Below, piece by piece: positions 50,698 through 60,127 of a stretch of DNA of 64,000 nt. The DNA lies in the NCBI GenBank assembly GCA_019359675.1, contig JAHHGX010000020.1:186001-250000 (forward strand), in the 5' to 3' direction. A model generated the notes under the pieces. The model was not told the origin of the DNA, ran no database searches, and worked only from the letters and a program-made list of their open reading frames with translations. Positions within the stretch are counted from its first letter, which is position 1; the number at the start of each line of letters is the position of its first letter. A program made the translations under genes and the position numbers. The DNA comes from Calothrix sp. FI2-JRJ7. Its GTDB lineage: Bacteria > Cyanobacteriota > Cyanobacteriia > Cyanobacteriales > Nostocaceae.

Positions 50698-52296
50698 ATG
50701 CAGTTCCAATTCTCTCCTTTAATTGACGCTGGTATTCAAGCAGGAAAATACGCTCAGGTTTTTAGTAATGGCGTACCAATATCTATTGCCAGAGATAGTG
50801 TTACAGGGCAATTTGTCGCCCACGCTATCGGCGCCACAGTTAATAACAGTCCTTTATCTCCACTTTTAGCTGCTTCTCAATTCGTTACTGGTGGAGTGCA
50901 AATGTATCAAACGCACCAGGGATTTACAAGCGTACTAAGTAGTTTACAAACCATGCAGGCTAGTTTAGGTGTTCTGCAAGCGACTACAGCATTAATTGGT
51001 GTTGGGACTGTAGCGGGTATAGCATTAATAGCAGTAAATTTACATCAAACACTAAAATTGAGAAAAGAAGTCGAACAATTACGGTTAGAGGTCAAAAATG
51101 GGTTTGTTGACCTTAAACAAGCTTTAAAAGACCAAGGAGCAGAAATCAGGCAATTAATTGAAGAGGTATGCCAAGATATCAAATTTGAACAACACCGTAT
51201 AGTTTTAGTACGAGCGTATGGGTTATTTCTTCAGGCAATGAACCGCTTTCGTTCAGCGATGCAATTACAAGATTTAGGTCGTAGAAATGCTGAAATTGAT
51301 GGTGCGCGCGGAATGTTGTTTGAAGCATTAGCTGATTATACAAACCCGCATTTATTAGAAGAAACTTGTGCTGCTGGGCGCCTGCGAAGACTTGAGTGCG
51401 CTTGGATAATTGAGCAGGGAATAATTGCAACATATCAAGTGCAGAATGAAATGTCAGCAGTAAGCGATAGAATTTCGCAGTTACAAGACAACATTTGTCA
51501 AGAGTTTGTAAATATTATTAACAATTGTGAAACTTGTGACGAGCTTGATTTTCTATTTCCTGAGATTACACGTATTTACAACCATGATTTAGCTGTCTTA
51601 AACTCATGGCAAAATCATGTTGATTGGATGCGCGCGCTTCCCTCGTCAGAATCTAAACTTTTAAGTAGTGCTGATTTTAATGACTTTGAATTAATAAATA
51701 GTCAAGATGCAGTGTTAACGGCGCCAAAAGAGCAATTAATATATGAGAAGCTAGCGGAAAAGTCGCATTTTTACTCTTTGCGTGACCAGCTATTATTTTT
51801 GTTTGATTATGAATTACGGCAAGAATACGAACTTTATATTAATCAGCAGTCTGTAAATGCTGGTTATAAAACACTAGTTACATCTAATTTAGAAAAAGCA
51901 TCAAATTTAGCTGTTGCTAATCTGTATTATTATTTCAAAGTTAGAGATGAATCTGAAGATGAAGTTGAGGAAGAATTAGCTGATAGCCCTCAAACGACTC
52001 AAGTAGACACAAAAAATCTAGCAATAGAACCTGTAATTGATAATAATTTCAACGTAGGTCTATTCCAAAAAGTCAAAATTATTGTTGCTGAACAATTAGC
52101 AGTTGATGTTCATACAATAACTCTCAATACAAACTTAATTCAAGATTTAGGTGCGGATTCTTTAGATGCTGTTGAGTTAATTATGGCTTTAGAAGAAGAA
52201 TTTGATATTGAGATTCCCGATGAGGATGCTGAAAAAATTACAACAATTCAACAGGCTGTTAATTACATTAGCAAAAAGCTGTTAGCTAGTTGCTAA
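50698..52296 (+). CDS. Membrane/coiled-coil protein with C-terminal acyl carrier protein domain
   Basis: 532 residues. Residues about 90-115 are hydrophobic ([19 protein letters not shown]), then a coiled coil ([20 protein letters not shown], about 121-160) and a long helical region. Residues about 452-532 are an acyl carrier protein: '[27 protein letters not shown]' with the phosphopantetheine Ser488 in G-A-D-S-L. An ACP fused to a membrane-associated helical protein is rare. It is divergent with the TerB-dynamin gene and probably works with it. The acyl partner is unknown; a membrane-lipid-coupled role is inference. Confidence 0.8.
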   Translation: MQFQFSPLIDAGIQAGKYAQVFSNGVPISIARDSVTGQFVAHAIGATVNNSPLSPLLAASQFVTGGVQMYQTHQGFTSVLSSLQTMQASLGVLQATTALIGVGTVAGIALIAVNLHQTLKLRKEVEQLRLEVKNGFVDLKQALKDQGAEIRQLIEEVCQDIKFEQHRIVLVRAYGLFLQAMNRFRSAMQLQDLGRRNAEIDGARGMLFEALADYTNPHLLEETCAAGRLRRLECAWIIEQGIIATYQVQNEMSAVSDRISQLQDNICQEFVNIINNCETCDELDFLFPEITRIYNHDLAVLNSWQNHVDWMRALPSSESKLLSSADFNDFELINSQDAVLTAPKEQLIYEKLAEKSHFYSLRDQLLFLFDYELRQEYELYINQQSVNAGYKTLVTSNLEKASNLAVANLYYYFKVRDESEDEVEEELADSPQTTQVDTKNLAIEPVIDNNFNVGLFQKVKIIVAEQLAVDVHTITLNTNLIQDLGADSLDAVELIMALEEEFDIEIPDEDAEKITTIQQAVNYISKKLLASC

Positions 52297-52321
52297 AGCA
52301 ATGCAATGTAGCAGAGAGTAG

Positions 52322-52383
52322 GGTGCGTAACTGCATTAAATAACCACAACCAAAACGAAAAATTCAAATCGCAGTTACGCACC
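52322..52383. repeat. Palindromic repeat, family B, variant arms
   Basis: GGTGCGTAACTGC and GCAGTTACGCACC with a 36-bp loop. Same outer arms as the other family B elements but with a different, matched inner part (AACTGC/GCAGTT). It sits between convergent genes (52296 and 52392). Confidence 0.8.
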
Positions 52384-52391
52384 ACCAATTT

Positions 52392-52781
52392 TCAAGCAAG
52401 CCCAAAAGTATGTGCTAGCGCAACATCAACAGAAGACATATCCGACCAAACCCCAATTACTCTGTCAATTTCTATTTCAAGGACAGTAACAAGATTGTCA
52501 GTCATAATAACTGAGTCGTGTAGTAACCCAGTTTGTTGTCCTTCTTCTGTTGCTATTTGTATCAAAACCCTACTTGGATGCCCAGCGCGCGATAAATTAC
52601 TGGCAATCATGGCAACAATTATTTGCGGTAAACCAGTTGTTAAGTTATCGGCTTGCACAACTAGAGTTGGACGGCGTTTTGCAGTGCGAAGGTTTGAGCT
52701 TGGAAACAAAACTAATACTATTTGTCCGCGATTATAAGGCATCGTAAGCATCCATATCAGGATGTTCCCAGTCTTCAGCAA
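52392..52781 (-). CDS. MazF/PemK-family toxin
   Basis: The frame is 129 residues; the natural start is the ATG at 52742 (MPYNRGQIVLVLFPSSNLRT), giving 116 residues and an 11-bp overlap with the antitoxin-like gene 52732-52962. 'MPYNRGQIVLVLFP', 'KRRPTLVVQ', 'SNLSRAGHPSRVLI' and 'LHDSVIMTDNLVTV' are the MazF-type RNase layout. Sequence-specific mRNA cleavage is expected. Confidence 0.85.
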   Translation of the reverse strand: MLKTGNILIWMLTMPYNRGQIVLVLFPSSNLRTAKRRPTLVVQADNLTTGLPQIIVAMIASNLSRAGHPSRVLIQIATEEGQQTGLLHDSVIMTDNLVTVLEIEIDRVIGVWSDMSSVDVALAHTFGLA

Positions 52782-52962
52782 AACATTGTAATCTTGCGCG
52801 TAAGTTTGCCGCTTGTTCTGGGTTTATCCCACGAGAAGATAAATCTATGGAATTATCTTTTGAGACAAAAGTAACAATAACCTTTGCTCCTTCTAATAAA
52901 TCAAGTGTTTCAAGTAGTTCGATTTTTCCGTTCTGATAAATACCTTCTATCGATTTAAGCAT
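52732..52962 (-). CDS. AF2212/DUF104-like antitoxin, MazF partner
   Basis: 76 residues, MLKSIEGIYQNGKIELLETL. The opening is shared with the orphan at 4068-4307. The C-terminal half 'SSRGINPEQAANLRARLQCF' is an acidic-basic helical tail that likely binds the toxin. First gene of the operon with MazF. Confidence 0.75.
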   Translation of the reverse strand: MLKSIEGIYQNGKIELLETLDLLEGAKVIVTFVSKDNSIDLSSRGINPEQAANLRARLQCFAEDWEHPDMDAYDAL

Positions 52963-53040
52963 TTACTTGGTTCGATTGATACACAAATATACATATATTG
53001 TCTTCTCTATTTTATCGCAAAGAAACCTAACAGAGCTGTA

Positions 53041-53094
53041 ATGTTGGGTTTCCCTTCGGGACACTACGTGAGCGCAAAGCCTCCACCCAACCTA
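53041..53094. repeat. Inverted repeat GTTGGGTTTC...AACCTAC
   Basis: GTTGGGTTTCCCTTCGGG followed by a spacer and CCACCCAACCTAC: arms of the GGTTGGG family (see 31544). A separate CCCCCCTTATTAAGGGGGG stem lies at 53114-53132, next to the thiC stop, and is a likely terminator. Confidence 0.55.
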
Positions 53095-53139
53095 CGGCTT
53101 AAAATCTTGTTCCCCCCTTATTAAGGGGGGTTAGGGGGA

Positions 53140-54522
<1,383 letters not shown>

Positions 54523-54542
54523 TTAAATCATTTCCTTCATGA

Positions 54543-54632
54543 AAGAGCTTCCCTCCGCTGGTATTACCCAGACTCAGGTGTTAAGGGTGTAATCTCAGCC
54601 CGGTTTCACTCAGGCACCCCTAGCAAGGAAAT
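54543..54632 (-). promoter_or_regulatory. TPP riboswitch (THI element) of thiC
   Basis: On the minus strand: AGGGGTGCCTGAGTGAAACC, GGCTGAGATTACACCC, then CTGAGTCTGGGTAATACC and AGCGGAGGGAAGC. These are the conserved blocks (GGGGTGCC, CTGAGA, ACCC, CTGA...GGGTAATACCAGCGGAGGGA) of the thiamin pyrophosphate riboswitch. It ends about 25 bp before the thiC start, so it probably blocks ribosome access when TPP is bound. Confidence 0.93.
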
Positions 54633-54828
54633 TAATCCTATTGTTTTTATTGTGACAGTTTTTTGCCTCGTCAAAAATTAATTAATGTATTGCAAAATTG
54701 TCCAAATCCATTACTTTTATGTGCTTTTGTAAAGAAACTTGTACCACAGGTGCCTCCTTAAGCAGTAATATTTTTGTAAAACTGATGCTAAAATAAACAT
54801 CATTTATAACATCAAATTTGATGAGGAT

Positions 54829-55104
54829 ATGGAAAATAGCAGCATTCGGACGACTTTAACCTTACCAGCAGAACTATTACAAGCAGCTGATAGTGCTGTT
54901 AGCAAAGGAAAAGCTAAAAGCCGTAATGATTTTGTCGCACGCGCGATTCGTAATGAATTAGCAGCTTTGCTAAGAGCAGAAATTGATGCCGAATTTGCTT
55001 TAATGGCTAACGATACTGAGTATCAGGCAGAAGTTGAGATTTTGAATCAAGAATTTGCACACGCAGATTGGGAAGCTTTTAAATTAGGCGAATCTCAATC
55101 ATGA
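54829..55104 (+). CDS. Ribbon-helix-helix antitoxin, MazF partner
   Basis: 91 residues: 'IRTTLTLPAELLQAADSAVSKGKAKSRNDFVARAIRNEL' is a ribbon-helix-helix DNA-binding motif, followed by an acidic helical tail ('LNQEFAHADWEAFKLGE') that binds the toxin. The stop overlaps the toxin start by ATGA. Confidence 0.88.
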   Translation: MENSSIRTTLTLPAELLQAADSAVSKGKAKSRNDFVARAIRNELAALLRAEIDAEFALMANDTEYQAEVEILNQEFAHADWEAFKLGESQS

Positions 55105-55460
55105 AGAGAGGTGATGTTTATGACGCTTCGCTTGACCCAACATCCGGTTCTGAGCAAGCAGGAGTTCGACCTGTAATTGTAGTTAGTCGCAACTCTATCA
55201 ATCTTTCTAGTTCAGTAGTCTTAGCTGTTCCTTGTACTACTTACCGCATAGGAAAACGAATTTATCGAAGTCAGGTATTAATCAATGCACCAGAAGGAGG
55301 TTTAGAACAAGATTCTTTGGCAATGACAGAACAAGTGTGTGCTTTAGCCAAAACTCGGTTTTTGCGTTTATGTGGAAACGTTTCTGATTCAACTTTGCAG
55401 CAGCTAGAAATGGCTTTGCTAATAGCTTTTGATTTACCTGGACAAGCAGATTTTCGATAA
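55101..55460 (+). CDS. MazF/PemK-family toxin
   Basis: 119 residues. 'MKRGDVYDASLDPTSGSEQAGVRPVIVVS', 'AVPCTTYRIGKRIYRSQV', and 'DSLAMTEQVCALAKTRFL' are the MazF RNase outline. Four-base overlap with the antitoxin gene. Complete and probably active pair. Confidence 0.9.
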   Translation: MKRGDVYDASLDPTSGSEQAGVRPVIVVSRNSINLSSSVVLAVPCTTYRIGKRIYRSQVLINAPEGGLEQDSLAMTEQVCALAKTRFLRLCGNVSDSTLQQLEMALLIAFDLPGQADFR

Positions 55461-55535
55461 AATATAAAAGTTAGATAGTAAGTATTTTGGGGAAAACTAA
55501 AGTAGCCTTAAATACTTAATATTTACCTAGTCGTC

Positions 55536-56981
55536 ATGACTGAACATATCGATATAAATTCAGCTTTAAAAATCCTCGATTTAAAGCCAGGTGCATCTCA
55601 AGAAGAAATAAAACAAGCTTACCGGAAGCTTGCTCTTGAGTGTCATCCCGACCGTTTTCTAGACCCAACACAAAAAAGAGGCGCCGAAGAAAAGATTAAG
55701 ATAATTAATCAAGCTTACGAGCAGCTTAAGAATTATCAATATATAGATACAAACACCGTAAACACAACTTCATCAAACAAAACAAGCGTCTCTTCTAGTG
55801 CATCCACTCCAGAAACAATTTATCAAAGAGGGATGAGCAAAGCTTCCACAGGTAAATACAGCGAAGCTATTGAAGATTTTACTATCGCGATTCGGTTAAA
55901 GCCTGATTATATTGAAGCATACAAATTTCGCGCGCTGGCTTGTGAAAAGCTGGGATACGTCAACCGTGCAAAATCAGATTACAAAAAAGCTTCAGAGTTA
56001 GAAGTTATTCAACGTAAATTTGAGCTTCGCGAACGAATACGAAAAGAGCAAGAACAAAAGTATGAGCAAGAAACTGCTCCTCAAAAGCCAAAACGAGCAT
56101 ATCCATGTAAATTAGTCAAGTCTCTAAATCATGGTAGCTGTATTTGGAGATTAGCAGTTAGTGCCGATGGAAAATTGATTGCCAGTGCAGGTAGTGATAA
56201 CATTATCAAAATTTGGAACTTATCAATATGTGAATCAACAGGAGACTTAGTAAACACTATTAAGCATGACCAATTAATACGATGCGTTGTATTTAGTAAT
56301 GATAATCAAATGCTAGCTAGCGGTAGTGATGATGGTAGTATTGCCGTTTGGCAAGTTGCAACAGGTAAATTAATTAATAAATTCAAAGTACACTCGGCGC
56401 CTGTTAGCTCAGTTATTATCAATCCAGATAATCAAACTATAATTAGCAGTAGTAATGACACGAGTATCAAAATATCTCATATTAGTATGGGAGAAATGTT
56501 GCATGTAGTTAAAGCACATACTCATACTGTCCATTCGTTAATACTTAGTACAGATAAACAAACATTAATTAGCTGTAGTAGTGATAAAACCATAAAACTA
56601 TGGAATCTAAAAAATCTTAAATCTATAAGTGTAATATCACATTTGGCGCCTGTTACTTGTATTGCCATTAGTTCAAATGGAAAATATATAGCTAGTGCTT
56701 GCTCTGACCAAAGTATAATTTTATGGGATATCAGTACAGGGAAAAAAATTAATACTTTTGCAGGACATCGCGCGCATATTTCGTCTGTATCTTTTAGCTG
56801 TGATTCTCAGATTATTGCCAGTACAAGCACAGATGCAGCTTTGAAATTGTGGCAAATTCGTACAGGAGAAGAACTTGATATGGGAGCAAGTAAAATTAAC
56901 GTTGCTAAGTTTAGCGAAGTTTCCAAAAGTCTTATTTGTGCAACTAGTGAGAGAATAATTCAAATTTGGCAATGTGATTAA
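55536..56981 (+). CDS. DnaJ-TPR-WD40 fusion protein
   Basis: 481 residues. A J domain at about 7-68 with the HPD tripeptide at 37-39 (ECHPDRF), then a TPR pair at about 95-150 ('[20 protein letters not shown]', '[20 protein letters not shown]'), a charged helix, and seven WD40 blades from about 190 to the end ('[21 protein letters not shown]', '[19 protein letters not shown]', and so on). The J domain would recruit Hsp70 while TPR and WD40 bind clients. Cyanobacteria have related J-domain fusions, but this exact order is notable. Confidence 0.85.
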   Translation: MTEHIDINSALKILDLKPGASQEEIKQAYRKLALECHPDRFLDPTQKRGAEEKIKIINQAYEQLKNYQYIDTNTVNTTSSNKTSVSSSASTPETIYQRGMSKASTGKYSEAIEDFTIAIRLKPDYIEAYKFRALACEKLGYVNRAKSDYKKASELEVIQRKFELRERIRKEQEQKYEQETAPQKPKRAYPCKLVKSLNHGSCIWRLAVSADGKLIASAGSDNIIKIWNLSICESTGDLVNTIKHDQLIRCVVFSNDNQMLASGSDDGSIAVWQVATGKLINKFKVHSAPVSSVIINPDNQTIISSSNDTSIKISHISMGEMLHVVKAHTHTVHSLILSTDKQTLISCSSDKTIKLWNLKNLKSISVISHLAPVTCIAISSNGKYIASACSDQSIILWDISTGKKINTFAGHRAHISSVSFSCDSQIIASTSTDAALKLWQIRTGEELDMGASKINVAKFSEVSKSLICATSERIIQIWQCD

Positions 56982-56990
56982 TTGTAAAAC

Positions 56991-57019
56991 TGTAGGTTAG
57001 GCATCTTGCCTGACCTACA
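56991..57019. terminator. Inverted repeat after the DnaJ fusion
   Basis: GTAGGTTAGGCATCTTGCCT continues GACCTAC; arms GTAGGTTAGGCA/TGCCTGACCTAC. Ten bases after the stop. No T-run on the plus strand. Confidence 0.6.
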
Positions 57020-57317
57020 TCAAGAAACTAGTATAAAAATCTTAAGGTTTTTGCTTCTGTTTGGCGTTTATGCTGAAATCGAAAAAGTCAAGCTACCGTC
57101 CCATAAAGGTTTCAGCCGATGCTTAGGCGTTGCAGAAAAATGGATAAAGTCGAGCTTAGAGGATGTTTGAAAAGTCGGATAAGGTATAAATCTAGATTTT
57201 ATACGTATACTGAGATGCTTCACCGCGTTCAGCATCCATCTTTGTGACATGCAGTGTTCTTTGTGGTTCATTCCTTTTATCTGTTCTTATATATACTTTT
57301 TCTGCTCACAGTATATA

Positions 57318-57346
57318 TAGAACGGGCAGGGATGCCCGTTCCACAA
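57318..57346. repeat. Inverted repeat GGAACGGGC...GCCCGTTCC type
   Basis: GAACGGGCAGGGATGCCCGTTC: arms GAACGGGC and GCCCGTTC. Relative of the elements at 10206 and 31957. It is followed by the end of a small minus-strand ORF (57352). Confidence 0.6.
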
Positions 57347-57351
57347 GAGAT

Positions 57352-57459
57352 TTAATATGTATTATGTGAATCGGCGACTTTATCTAGAATTTTACCTAGT
57401 GCGGCGCCGACTAAAAATAAAAATGAACGTCGATTAATTTTAGAACTAGAATCTGTCAT
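57352..57459 (-). CDS. Small protein with twin-Arg-like leader
   Basis: 35 residues: MTDSSSKINRRSFLFLVGAA then LGKILDKVADSHNTY. The 'NRRSFLFLVGAALG' opening resembles a Tat signal but the mature part is only 15 residues. A GGCGCC encodes Gly-Ala here. Probably a small exported or membrane peptide, or a truncated gene. In the gap 56982-57491 this is the only plausible coding item. Confidence 0.4.
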   Translation of the reverse strand: MTDSSSKINRRSFLFLVGAALGKILDKVADSHNTY

Positions 57460-57491
57460 GGTGCGATATTATTGTTTTTCCCCTTTACTAT

Positions 57492-58178
57492 TTGTCCCCC
57501 ATGACCGATATAGAATATAAGTATATTATTTTTTACAAGCCATACGGCGTACTGTGCCAATTTACACGCGATACCCCAGAACGTCAAACTCTCCAAGATT
57601 ATATAGATGTCCCAGATGTTTATCCAGTTGGGCGCCTGGACTGGGATAGTGAAGGTTTAGTATTATTAACGAACCACGGACAACTGCAACACCGTTTATC
57701 TGACCCAAAGTTTGGACACGAACGAAGTTATTGGGTACAAGTAGAGCGTATCCCCACTGAGGAAGCTTTGTCCCAATTACGTACTGGTGTAAAAATTCAA
57801 GATTACCGTTCTAGAAGCGCGAAAGTTCGGTTATTGCCACAAGCACCAGATGTACCCCAACGTAACCCACCGATAAGATTTAGAAAAAATGTCGATACTG
57901 CATGGTTAGAGATGACCCTGACTGAGGGAAAAAATCGCCAAGTTCGTAGAATGACCGCAGCAGTAGGTTTTCCAACATTGAGATTAGTACGTTTCCAAAT
58001 CGCCCATCTAATGTTAGATACTTTACAGATGGGTGAATGGCGCCACCTCACATCTGCTGAAGTCGATTTGCTGCATAATATTGTTTTTACAAGCTGTAAT
58101 TATAAACAGGTGGTCAAAAAACCTAGAAACCCGGTTTCTTCGATGAAATCTTGTAATAAAAATAACGATTTTGCATAG
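57492..58178 (+). CDS. Pseudouridine synthase, RsuA/RluE family
   Basis: 228 residues. 'YKPYGVLCQFTRDTPERQTL', the catalytic Asp in 'PVGRLDWDSEGLVLLTNHG' and 'LTEGKNRQVRRMTAAVGFPTLRLVR' identify an RsuA/RluB/RluE-type rRNA pseudouridine synthase, most like RluE. The C-terminal 20 residues (KKPRNPVSSMKSCNKNN...) are encoded by a family C repeat that runs over the end, so the true protein probably ended earlier. Confidence 0.9.
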   Translation: MSPMTDIEYKYIIFYKPYGVLCQFTRDTPERQTLQDYIDVPDVYPVGRLDWDSEGLVLLTNHGQLQHRLSDPKFGHERSYWVQVERIPTEEALSQLRTGVKIQDYRSRSAKVRLLPQAPDVPQRNPPIRFRKNVDTAWLEMTLTEGKNRQVRRMTAAVGFPTLRLVRFQIAHLMLDTLQMGEWRHLTSAEVDLLHNIVFTSCNYKQVVKKPRNPVSSMKSCNKNNDFA

Positions 58179-58191
58179 AAACCGGGTTTCT
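58125..58191. repeat. Family C repeat overlapping the pseudouridine synthase C-terminus
   Basis: AGAAACCCGGTTTCT at 58125-58139 and AGAAACCGGGTTTCT at 58177-58191 flank TTGTAATAAAAATAACGATT. The repeat supplies the last codons and the stop of 57492-58178, i.e. it inserted into the end of a coding frame. Confidence 0.8.
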
Positions 58192-58303
58192 TAGCATCTA
58201 TAAAATTATTAAAGATTTTTGTATTAAATATAGTATCATAATACTCCCTTCTTTGTTATCGTTTATAAACATTCGCATACGGGTGCTTTCAAACTAAATT
58301 ATT

Positions 58304-59992
58304 ATGAGCCGTAACCAAACATCTAGTCGGAATCGTATTTGTCAAGAGGAAGATAATATTTTATCTATTTCTTCAACGCGCTTGGAGCTTCTACCAGATA
58401 AAGTTTTAGCTAGCGAACTTAGTCAAACAACTGAGTTATATCCGTGTGATAGTACTTTGTCGTACCGTAAGCTTTACGATGAATTACCTTCGATTAACTT
58501 TACGCTTGATGCAAATGGTATTATTTTATCTGTAAATCGATTTGGCGCCTCGAAGCTTGGTTACACAAAAGAAGAGTTGCTTTATCAACCAATTTTTCAA
58601 TTATTCGCTCCAAACGAACGTGAGAAGTTCGCAAGTTTAATATTAAATCTATTTAAAGTATCCGGAACGGGCGTTGCGAGTTCGGAGTATCGCTTAAATT
58701 GTCCGAATAGTAAAATTGTTTGGGTAAAAGTAACTGCACAAATATTGTCTTCATCAGCAAATCCTGTAGTTGTGGTGGTTTGCGAGGATATTACGCAGCT
58801 TCATCATTTGAAAGAAGCTTATAATGAGTGCGAACAGCGGTTTAAGATGATAGCGAATAGCGCTCCTGTAATGCTGTGGACATCAAACAGTAATGGGATG
58901 TATGACTTTTTCAATGAGTTTTGGCTTGAATTTACAGGGTGTGCTTTAGAAAAAGCGCATGGTATAGGATGGCTTGAGCATGTACATATAGATGATAAAA
59001 TCAACTGCTTGCAAACCTATTACTCAGCTTTGAATGCAAAAACAAAGTTTGATATGGAGTATCGGTTAAAACGTGCTTCGGGTCAGTATTGTTGGGTTTC
59101 AGATACAGGTGTTCCAAGATTTACAGCGAGTGGAGAGTTTAGTGGGTATATTGGTTGCTGTGTAGATATTAGTCAATATAAAACGATTGAACTGGTACGA
59201 GAAGAAAGCGAAAGCAAGAAAAAACTCCAAGTTTCCGAGATGGAAAAACTTAATCGTCTCAAGGATCAATTTCTCAGCACTGTCTCGCACGAGTTACGTA
59301 CACCACTAACAAATATGAAGATGGCAATTCAGATGCTTGGGATTGCGCTGAATATGAATGTCGATGGAAACCAAGCTCTAGAAAGTAGAATACAGCAGAA
59401 GGAAGCGAAAACGGCCCGTTACTTCCAAATTTTAAATAATGAGTGTGAGCGTGAGATAAATTTAATTAGTAATTTTTTAGATTTACAGAAGCTTGATATT
59501 AATAGTAAACCTTTGGTTTTGGAAACCGTACATATTAAGGGGTGGGTAGTCAAGGTAGTCGGGTTATTCAAAGCGAGGAACCGGAACTCTTTGAGGAACT
59601 TATATGTGGATGTTGCTCCAGACCTTCCTCAATTGGTGTCGGATCCTTTTAGTTTGGAGCGAATTTTAATTGAACTCTTGACTAATGCGTGTAAGTTTAG
59701 TCCAGCAGACGAAGAAATCGTTGTTAGTGCGCGTTTAAAATCTCAAGATATTGAGCTTAGGGTGACGAATACAGGTGTAGAGATTCCTGCATCTGAGTTA
59801 CCACGTATTTTTGATAAGTTCTACCGTATTCCTAGTAATGACCCTTGGAAACAAGGTGGTACAGGTTTAGGATTAGCACTGGTACAAAAGCTTACCAAGT
59901 CTTTGGGGGGAAGTATAGAGGTTGAAAGTGCCTCGAATCGTACTTGTTTTACTTTGCTGATACCTATCAATAGTAACGGATGTAACGGATGA
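58304..59992 (+). CDS. PAS-PAS sensor histidine kinase
   Basis: 562 residues. Two PAS/PAC domains (about 65-165 with 'NFTLDANGIILSVNRFGASKLG', and about 180-300 with 'MIANSAPVMLWTSNSNGMYDFF'), HisKA with H329 in 'STVSHELRTPLTNMK', and HATPase_c with 'ELLTNACKFSPAD' (N box), 'DKFYRI' and 'GGTGLGLALVQKL'. No membrane span, so a cytosolic sensor. No response regulator gene next to it. Confidence 0.93.
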   Translation: MSRNQTSSRNRICQEEDNILSISSTRLELLPDKVLASELSQTTELYPCDSTLSYRKLYDELPSINFTLDANGIILSVNRFGASKLGYTKEELLYQPIFQLFAPNEREKFASLILNLFKVSGTGVASSEYRLNCPNSKIVWVKVTAQILSSSANPVVVVVCEDITQLHHLKEAYNECEQRFKMIANSAPVMLWTSNSNGMYDFFNEFWLEFTGCALEKAHGIGWLEHVHIDDKINCLQTYYSALNAKTKFDMEYRLKRASGQYCWVSDTGVPRFTASGEFSGYIGCCVDISQYKTIELVREESESKKKLQVSEMEKLNRLKDQFLSTVSHELRTPLTNMKMAIQMLGIALNMNVDGNQALESRIQQKEAKTARYFQILNNECEREINLISNFLDLQKLDINSKPLVLETVHIKGWVVKVVGLFKARNRNSLRNLYVDVAPDLPQLVSDPFSLERILIELLTNACKFSPADEEIVVSARLKSQDIELRVTNTGVEIPASELPRIFDKFYRIPSNDPWKQGGTGLGLALVQKLTKSLGGSIEVESASNRTCFTLLIPINSNGCNG

Positions 59993-60127
59993 TTTGGCCG
60001 TTGTGGGATAACCGGGCTGATAGATGGCAAATCATGGGTTAAAATAGTTGCCTATGCGATGTTGCCCGTATTAAGGACTTCAGTCCTTTCTACAGGCGCC
60101 TTAAAAAGGGATTAAGGAATTTCCACA

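Noticed and set aside
57068-57271. 67-codon minus frame in the gap after the DnaJ fusion
   Set aside because: Composition and start context are poor; repeats around it explain the sequence.
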